Assembly (NCBI RefSeq): GCF_009917525.1
Contig: NZ_QZDU01000004.1
Coordinates: forward strand, 62,001-126,000
Reading direction: 5' to 3'
DNA length: 64,000 bases
Source: Acutalibacter sp. 1XD8-36
GTDB lineage: Bacteria > Bacillota > Clostridia > Oscillospirales > Acutalibacteraceae
The translations under genes and the position numbers were made by a program. Below the pieces are notes generated by a model. That model did no database searches. It worked only from the letters and a program-made list of their open reading frames with translations, and was not told where the DNA came from. This document shows, in pieces, positions 59,330 through 64,000 of the stretch; position 1 is the stretch's first letter; every line of letters starts with the position of its first letter.

Positions 59330-60204
59330 ACCGGCGCCCCCTTTCCGTCCAGCCGGGAGAGTATCTCCCGCAGGGAATTGAGGGCCAGCTCCCAGGCCTT
59401 GGGGCCGCTGAGAGTCCCGGTGCGCTTATTGGGGTCCTGCTCCAGGGACTGTAGCCCCGCGAAATCGGTAAGGTGGGGCTCAAGGGAGAGGAAGCCCTTC
59501 CAGCCCGAGGAGAGGAGCCGCCCCAGTATCTCCTCCACCTGCCCTATGCCGTGGCCCGCCGGGACTATCTGCTTCCCGGCCGAGGCGTCCTTAATATGCA
59601 CATACTCTATGTACGGCTCCAAAATCTCAAAGGCCTCCACAGTGGGCTGGCCCACCTCCACGAAGTTTGCAAAGTCAAACACGGCCCTGAAATTCTCACA
59701 GCCCAGCTGCCTCATTATGTCCAGGCACCGGGGGGCGGTGTCGCCGTATATCCCCTTCTCGTTCTCGTGGAGCAGCACCGAGTCCCAGCCCTTTGCCTCC
59801 TCTATCATAGAAGAGAGCCGGTCCATGACTTCATTCCGGTACTCAGCCGGGTCCGCGCCCTTTGGCAGGTAGAAGCTGAACATGCGTATGTAGGGGGCAC
59901 AGAGCTCCTTCTGAATCTCCAGGGTCCTTTTGAGCTTGTCCATGTGCCGGGGGAAGTCGTCCTTTATATCTATCTTGCCTATTGGGGAGCCTATGGAGGA
60001 TACGGCTATCCCTGCTGAAGAAAGCCTTTCCTTAACCTCCCGGAGCTTTTCATCCGTAAGGTCGGACACGTTTATGTTGTCTATGCCCCGCAGCTCGATA
60101 TGGGACACCCCGAGGCGGCAGAGCGCCGAGAGCTGTTCCTTGAAATCGGGGGAGTACTCGTCGGCAAAGCCGCTTATAACGGCCTGAGCGTTTATGTCTG
60201 TCAT
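59326..60204 (-). CDS. Sugar phosphate isomerase/epimerase (TIM barrel)
   Basis: This 292-aa xylose-isomerase-like barrel protein has GVSHIELRGIDNINVSDLTD near the N-terminus. Metal-site residues are in VLLHENEKGIYG, VFDFANFVEVG, and YVHIKDASAGKQIVPAGHGI. Family members isomerise or epimerise sugars or act as inosose dehydratases. It is coupled to the Gfo-type dehydrogenase, an arrangement typical of inositol and keto-sugar pathways. No transporter is adjacent. Confidence 0.9.
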   Translation of the reverse strand: MTDINAQAVISGFADEYSPDFKEQLSALCRLGVSHIELRGIDNINVSDLTDEKLREVKERLSSAGIAVSSIGSPIGKIDIKDDFPRHMDKLKRTLEIQKELCAPYIRMFSFYLPKGADPAEYRNEVMDRLSSMIEEAKGWDSVLLHENEKGIYGDTAPRCLDIMRQLGCENFRAVFDFANFVEVGQPTVEAFEILEPYIEYVHIKDASAGKQIVPAGHGIGQVEEILGRLLSSGWKGFLSLEPHLTDFAGLQSLEQDPNKRTGTLSGPKAWELALNSLREILSRLDGKGAPV

Positions 60205-60258
60205 AATGACCCTCCTGCGTGATTTTCTGTGTCCATTATAGCACGCGGGGTGGGAATG

Positions 60259-61611
60259 TCAAGGGTGATTGACAAGGCCTATAAAGAGGGGGAAGCTGTT
60301 CTGGGACTGTATGAGGAAGATGAAGGGCCGGTCGAGGATAAAGTCTATCTCGGCCTCAGGCCTCGGCGGGTCCCCGGCCCCGGCAAACCCCGCCTCCACA
60401 TAGGACGCGGCAGTACAGCCGTTCTCGTCTATCATCACCCGGGCGGCATGGTTTATGCGGCTTATATAAATGGGTATATTGTTGAGGGTGAGGGGGTCGA
60501 AATTACTTTTCCGGGGGTCAAAGGCGTCGGTAATGCCAAGGTCTGTTAAGGTCTCGCTGAGCTCGCTTTGGAAGGAGACGTCAAACTTCGGGACGATAAA
60601 GTTTATCCTGGCCAGGGACTCGTCACCCCAGGGAGAGGAGCCCTCGTCCCGGCGGCTGACTATCCACCGGAAAAATTCCCACAGGCTGCTGTCCTCACTG
60701 AGCACCTGGTCGATACTGCTGTCCTCCCGGGGGAGTATAAAGGTCATGGAGGAGCCGTCGGACAGCCCCAGGGAGGCCGCGGTGAAAAGGGGGGCCCGGT
60801 AGAAGTGGTTTATAATACCGCGGCTGGTGTTGTCCATAAACTCACACTCTATGCCGCCCTCGGGGGAGTGGAACAGGCGGGTGGAGGTGCAGTCCTCGGG
60901 GAAGCGCTTGGACCAGCAGGAGTAGAAATACACGGTGCTCATAAGCTCCAGCACAGTTTCAGGGTCCATATTAAGGCCGCCGGTGCCAAGGAGGTCATGG
61001 GTCTTCTCGCTGGTCCACTCCCGCAGGAGGGCGTCGTATCCGGCAGTCCCCGGGTCCCCCCGGAAGCTCTCGGCAAAGTAGCTGTCTGCCAGGATGTCAA
61101 GGGTCTTTTGCTTATACTCAATGGAGTTATTGAGCCAGAGGGAGTTTGCAAGCTCGGTCTCGCCGCCGCTCCCGCTGTAGGCGTTCAGGACCCAAAGCTG
61201 CCGGGAGCTCTCCCGCAGGTCCTCAAGGCTGGCCCCAACTGCCTTTTCTATCTGCTCCCGGGTCTCGCCGCCGGTTATCTCGGCTGTCATAGCCAGGGCG
61301 ACAGTGAGGTTTACAGGGGAGTATACCCGGTTCTCTCCCTTATGCCCGGAGAGTATCAGCCGGGAGCTGTGGCTCCAGAAGGGCTGGAACAGCTTGTGTA
61401 TGCGGGGGATATTCTCCCAGGCACTATGGGCCTCGTCCTCAAGTGCGGCTTCTATATCAGGCTCAGGGCCCGCAAGCCTTGCGCTCCCTGTGAACAGCGG
61501 CCGGGTGCTGGTCCCCGCGCCGCTGAAGGCAACCGCCGCTGCCGTCACAGCTAAAATAACCGCCAGTACTATCAGCACTAACATAAGCTTTTGGCTCCTT
61601 TTCAGCTTCAT
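60259..61611 (-). CDS. Serpin, membrane-anchored (second of two)
   Basis: This 450-aa serpin has a short cytoplasmic start and one signal-anchor helix (about 9-30), then a full serpin fold. Core motifs are VYSPVNLTVALAMTAEITGG, ELANSLWLNN and AEIDFILDRPFIFLI. The reactive-loop hinge is DENGCTAASY: Gly at P15 and Ala at P12-P11 are those of inhibitory serpins. P1 is about an Ala in FAGAGD, pointing to elastase- or subtilisin-like targets. The ATG has GAGGAGG upstream and lies 14 nt after the first serpin. Confidence 0.88.
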   Translation of the reverse strand: MKLKRSQKLMLVLIVLAVILAVTAAAVAFSGAGTSTRPLFTGSARLAGPEPDIEAALEDEAHSAWENIPRIHKLFQPFWSHSSRLILSGHKGENRVYSPVNLTVALAMTAEITGGETREQIEKAVGASLEDLRESSRQLWVLNAYSGSGGETELANSLWLNNSIEYKQKTLDILADSYFAESFRGDPGTAGYDALLREWTSEKTHDLLGTGGLNMDPETVLELMSTVYFYSCWSKRFPEDCTSTRLFHSPEGGIECEFMDNTSRGIINHFYRAPLFTAASLGLSDGSSMTFILPREDSSIDQVLSEDSSLWEFFRWIVSRRDEGSSPWGDESLARINFIVPKFDVSFQSELSETLTDLGITDAFDPRKSNFDPLTLNNIPIYISRINHAARVMIDENGCTAASYVEAGFAGAGDPPRPEAEIDFILDRPFIFLIQSQNSFPLFIGLVNHP

Positions 61612-61625
61612 AATAAATCCTCCTC

Positions 61626-63083
61626 TCAGCTGTCTACGCGGTTTACCGCGCCCATATACACAGGCAGGCCCGCGGTGTTTATAATGGTGAACAGGAAGGG
61701 CCGGTCCAGGGTGAAGTCTATCTCCTCCTCCGGGGGCTCCTCGGATGTCCCTCCCAGCATTACCAGCACCGAGGCCCCCTCGCAGCCCTCCTCGTCTATA
61801 GAGACGCGGCAGGTGTGCCGCACGCTGGTGAAGGCAAAGTCCCGGTCGGTGATGGGTGAGAAGCTGCCGTAGCCTGCTTCAAAGATTCCGTTTACGCCCA
61901 GCTTCTTAAGGCCCAGGGCCATCTCCATGTCCGAGGCTATGTCAAACTTGGGGACGCTCATATTTATAATGGCCCGCCCGGCGTTCTGCCACAGGCCGGG
62001 GCTTTGGAGGTAGGCTGAGATAAAATCCCTGTACTCCCCGTCGGCCAGGAGCTCGTTTGTGGAAATATCCTCCCCGGGCAGGACAAAGAGCATGCTCCCG
62101 CCGAACATGGATTTTGATACCGCTGTAAAGCCCTCCCCCTTATAATAATACCCGGCGGCGGTCTCGTTCATGAAGGTGCAGGGCTGGTCCATATAGGCGG
62201 CGTGGAAATAGCCCTCACTATTCAGGGCGGGGTTGAACTCATCGGACCAGCGGCCCTTAAAGTACAGGGTGCTGTCAAGGCACATAACCGTGTCGGGGCT
62301 GAGGTCCAGCTCCGGGAGCCTGCCCTCAAGATAGCCGTTGGTCTTTTCACTGAGCCAGTTAAGGTGCATGAGCTGGTACTCGGAGCTGCCCATATCCCCC
62401 CTGAAGCTGTCGGCAAAGTAGTTTTCAGCCAAAATATCCAGCACCGGCTGCTTATAGTCCACGGAGTTTGAGAGCCACAGGGAGTTTGCCAGAAGGCAGG
62501 TGCTCTGCTCCAGGGAGAAGCTGGCGCACCAAATCTGCCGGGCGCTGTCCCTCAGGTCCTCTATGCCGGGGCTTTTCAGCAGGCTGAGGATTTCCTGCCG
62601 GGGCCCGCCCTCACAGAGCTCCGCGGACATCCCCAGCACGGTGTACAGGCTGACGGGGCTGAATATCATGTTCTCACCGTTCACGGCGGTGAGGAAGGTA
62701 CCGGCGCTGTCGGCCCAGAAGCTGCCCAGCCGCCGGGCATAGGCCTCCCTGTTGTCATAATATTCCTCACGGCCCCGCTCTATCTCCTCCCACTGGCTGC
62801 CGCTCCCATCAGAACAGCCGCTGCCGCCGGCATATGGGCCCGCCTCCGGGGCCTCGGAGCCGTCTGGTCCAGGGTACCGGGCCTCTGCAAGCTGGGCTGC
62901 GCCGGTATAGAGGGGCTGTGCGCCCGGTACCCTGGCCTTCAGAAAGGGCGCGGCAATAAGGGCCAGCACCAGGCAGGCGGCGATTGGGGTAATATACCAC
63001 AGGCGGGAGCGGCGGGGCTTGGCAAACTCTATCTGGTCGTCCCGGATACCTGTGATTGCGTCAAATATGTCCTCAGGCTTCAT
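61626..63083 (-). CDS. Serpin with anti-sigma-like N-terminus (first of two)
   Basis: This 485-aa protein has a 28-residue cytoplasmic segment (MKPEDIFDAITGIRDDQIEF), a membrane helix (about 30-50), a Pro/Gly-rich stalk (about 60-110) and a complete serpin domain. Serpin motifs include IFSPVSLYTVLGMSAELCEG, LANSLWLSNSVDYKQPVLDI and EIDFTLDRPFLF. The hinge is DEEGCEGASV, with Gly at P12 instead of Ala, so inhibitory capacity is less certain. It overlaps the ECF sigma gene by ATGA. The N-terminal arrangement is that of membrane anti-sigma factors; binding of the sigma factor is inferred. Confidence 0.87.
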   Translation of the reverse strand: MKPEDIFDAITGIRDDQIEFAKPRRSRLWYITPIAACLVLALIAAPFLKARVPGAQPLYTGAAQLAEARYPGPDGSEAPEAGPYAGGSGCSDGSGSQWEEIERGREEYYDNREAYARRLGSFWADSAGTFLTAVNGENMIFSPVSLYTVLGMSAELCEGGPRQEILSLLKSPGIEDLRDSARQIWCASFSLEQSTCLLANSLWLSNSVDYKQPVLDILAENYFADSFRGDMGSSEYQLMHLNWLSEKTNGYLEGRLPELDLSPDTVMCLDSTLYFKGRWSDEFNPALNSEGYFHAAYMDQPCTFMNETAAGYYYKGEGFTAVSKSMFGGSMLFVLPGEDISTNELLADGEYRDFISAYLQSPGLWQNAGRAIINMSVPKFDIASDMEMALGLKKLGVNGIFEAGYGSFSPITDRDFAFTSVRHTCRVSIDEEGCEGASVLVMLGGTSEEPPEEEIDFTLDRPFLFTIINTAGLPVYMGAVNRVDS

Positions 63084-63637
63084 ATTGTATAGCCCTCCTT
63101 TTCAAGGCAGTTTTTAAGTGATTTCCTCAGCTGGTAGGTGCGCTGGGCAAGCGCGCCGGGTGCCTCCTCCATCTCGGCGGCAATTTCCCCCAGGCTGTCG
63201 CAGAACCAGTAGCGCCGCACAAACAGCTCCTTATCCCTGGGGGGCAGGCCGTCCAGCCACCGGGTTATTATGCCGGTAAGAGCCCGGGAATCCACCTGGT
63301 CGTCTATAGAGCTGCCGTCCGGCAGGCAGTCCGCAAGCTCCGAGAGCATGCTGTCCATGCCGCAGGAGCGCTTTGAGGCCCTCCCCGAGCGGTACCTTGA
63401 AACAGACAGGTTTCTTGTGACCCGCCCCAGGAAGGCCCGCAGGGAGCGGGGTATAAGGGGCGGTATCTGCCTCCAGGCGGCAAAAAGCGCGTCGCTGACG
63501 CACTCCTCGGCGTCCTCAATGGAGCCCAGCAGGTTCAGTGCTATCTTATTACAGTACGGCCCGTACTTGCGGCGGGTCTCGCTGATAGCCAGCTCGTCCC
63601 GGCGCTTAAACAGCTCGATAATGCGCATATCCTCCAC
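63080..63637 (-). CDS. ECF-type sigma factor of the serpin operon
   Basis: This 185-aa sigma-70-family protein has region 2 in LLGSIEDAEECVSDALFAAW and region 4 in RRYWFCDSLGEIAAEMEEAP. The GTG at 63637 has AGGAGGGGG at good spacing. An ATG three codons on is possible. A longer ATG start at 63667 has no ribosome site. It is translationally coupled to a membrane-anchored serpin, an unusual partner. It presumably directs its own operon. Confidence 0.86.
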   Translation of the reverse strand: MEDMRIIELFKRRDELAISETRRKYGPYCNKIALNLLGSIEDAEECVSDALFAAWRQIPPLIPRSLRAFLGRVTRNLSVSRYRSGRASKRSCGMDSMLSELADCLPDGSSIDDQVDSRALTGIITRWLDGLPPRDKELFVRRYWFCDSLGEIAAEMEEAPGALAQRTYQLRKSLKNCLEKEGYTI

Positions 63638-63743
63638 AGGGTTCCCCCTCCTTGAAAGGCCTCTCATGTATATAGTCGCAGAAATTCGGGAAATATTGAA
63701 GGGAAATTGAAAAATTTTTCTTGAGATTTTTTCTTATAAGAGC

Positions 63744-63772
63744 TTGACAAATCAATTATATGCAGGTATCAT
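63744..63772 (+). promoter_or_regulatory. Promoter of the secreted-protein gene
   Basis: TTGACA and TATCAT have a 17-bp spacer. The leader to 63877 is about 98 nt and holds no recognised element. It is divergent from the sigma-serpin operon. Confidence 0.7.
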
Positions 63773-63876
63773 AACAGAAGGAATATTATGTAAAGTCAGG
63801 GGGAGATACCAATGGACCATGCAGGGCGCGCTGAAAGCACTAAAAAGTCAACTGAATTTGAGAAAGGCGGATAAAC

Positions 63877-64000
63877 ATGAAAAAAACAGTGAGCATCATA
63901 GCGGCTTTAGTTCTAATGGTTTCACTGGCAATTTCTGCACACGCTGCGGAGCAGGATTTTCCCAAAGACAGTGAAGACGTGAAAGAAAGGGTCACCCTTC
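63877..64000 (+). CDS. Secreted protein, cut by the window end
   Basis: The first 41 codons are visible. A clear Sec signal peptide MKKTVSIIAALVLMVSLAIS ends near AHA|AEQD. The mature part begins QDFPKDSEDVKERVTL. AGAAAGGCGG precedes the ATG. It is divergent from the sigma-serpin operon and shares its promoter region, so it may be a protease-related or sigma-regulated protein. The family is unknown. Confidence 0.8.
   Translation, partial: MKKTVSIIAALVLMVSLAISAHAAEQDFPKDSEDVKERVTL

Noticed and set aside
63744-63974. 76-codon plus-strand frame near the window end
   Set aside because: It overlaps the promoter and runs out of frame with the clear signal-peptide gene starting at 63877.

Overview
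The window looks like a GC-rich chromosome of an anaerobic, Gram-positive-type Clostridia member, probably an Oscillospirales/Ruminococcaceae-like gut commensal. The evidence is strong AGGAGG ribosome binding sites, vegetative -35/-10 promoters with 17-bp spacers, IreB, NrdR, pyruvate phosphate dikinase, MtaB, a CssRS/HtrA-like operon, a MoxR-DUF58-transglutaminase operon and DUF2089/DUF4097 genes. The genus cannot be named from the sequence alone.

Layout. 1-8 kb: HAD hydrolase end, FGGY kinase, an ECF sigma factor with a membrane partner, and a response regulator-histidine kinase-HtrA operon. 8-14 kb (minus strand): lysoplasmalogenase, murE, a frameshifted GyrI-like gene, pepC, murF and a GNAT gene. 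14-24 kb: RING/zinc-ribbon membrane protein, galU, nrdR, an XRE regulator, an ABC-F ATPase, mtaB and ppdK. 24-36.1 kb: an A+T-richer integrated element. 36-45 kb: FkbH-like protein, pheST, ireB, an NCS2 permease and two GNAT genes. 45.4-47.7 kb: a MATE efflux gene between two inverted copies of a type I toxin-antitoxin-like cassette. 47.8-64 kb: a phosphatase-like gene, cold-shock gene, tRNA-Gly, MoxR operon, two Gfo/Idh/MocA genes, the DUF2089/DUF4097 operon, and an ECF sigma factor cotranscribed with two membrane-anchored serpins.

The integrated element (23931-36106) lies in the 3' end of ppdK between 16-bp direct repeats. It supplies ppdK with a new two-residue C-terminus, stop codon and probable terminator. 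The attachment core also lies inside the element's own serine recombinase gene. Integration therefore separates the last 65 codons of the recombinase, which sit with their terminator at the other end of the element, and replaces them with 15 codons read antisense from ppdK. The element has no visible relaxase or type IV secretion genes. Two of its genes look like products of in-frame deletion: a ParA fused to part of a PAPS-reductase-like protein, and a CHAP protein without a membrane segment. Its cargo is regulators, a flavodoxin-like protein and an MFS/DUF1349/AraC cluster.

The strongest candidates for undescribed biology are the recombinase whose C-terminus changes on integration, the paired inverted toxin cassettes around a MATE gene, and the ECF sigma-serpin-serpin operon, in which the first serpin has an anti-sigma-like cytoplasmic and membrane N-terminus.
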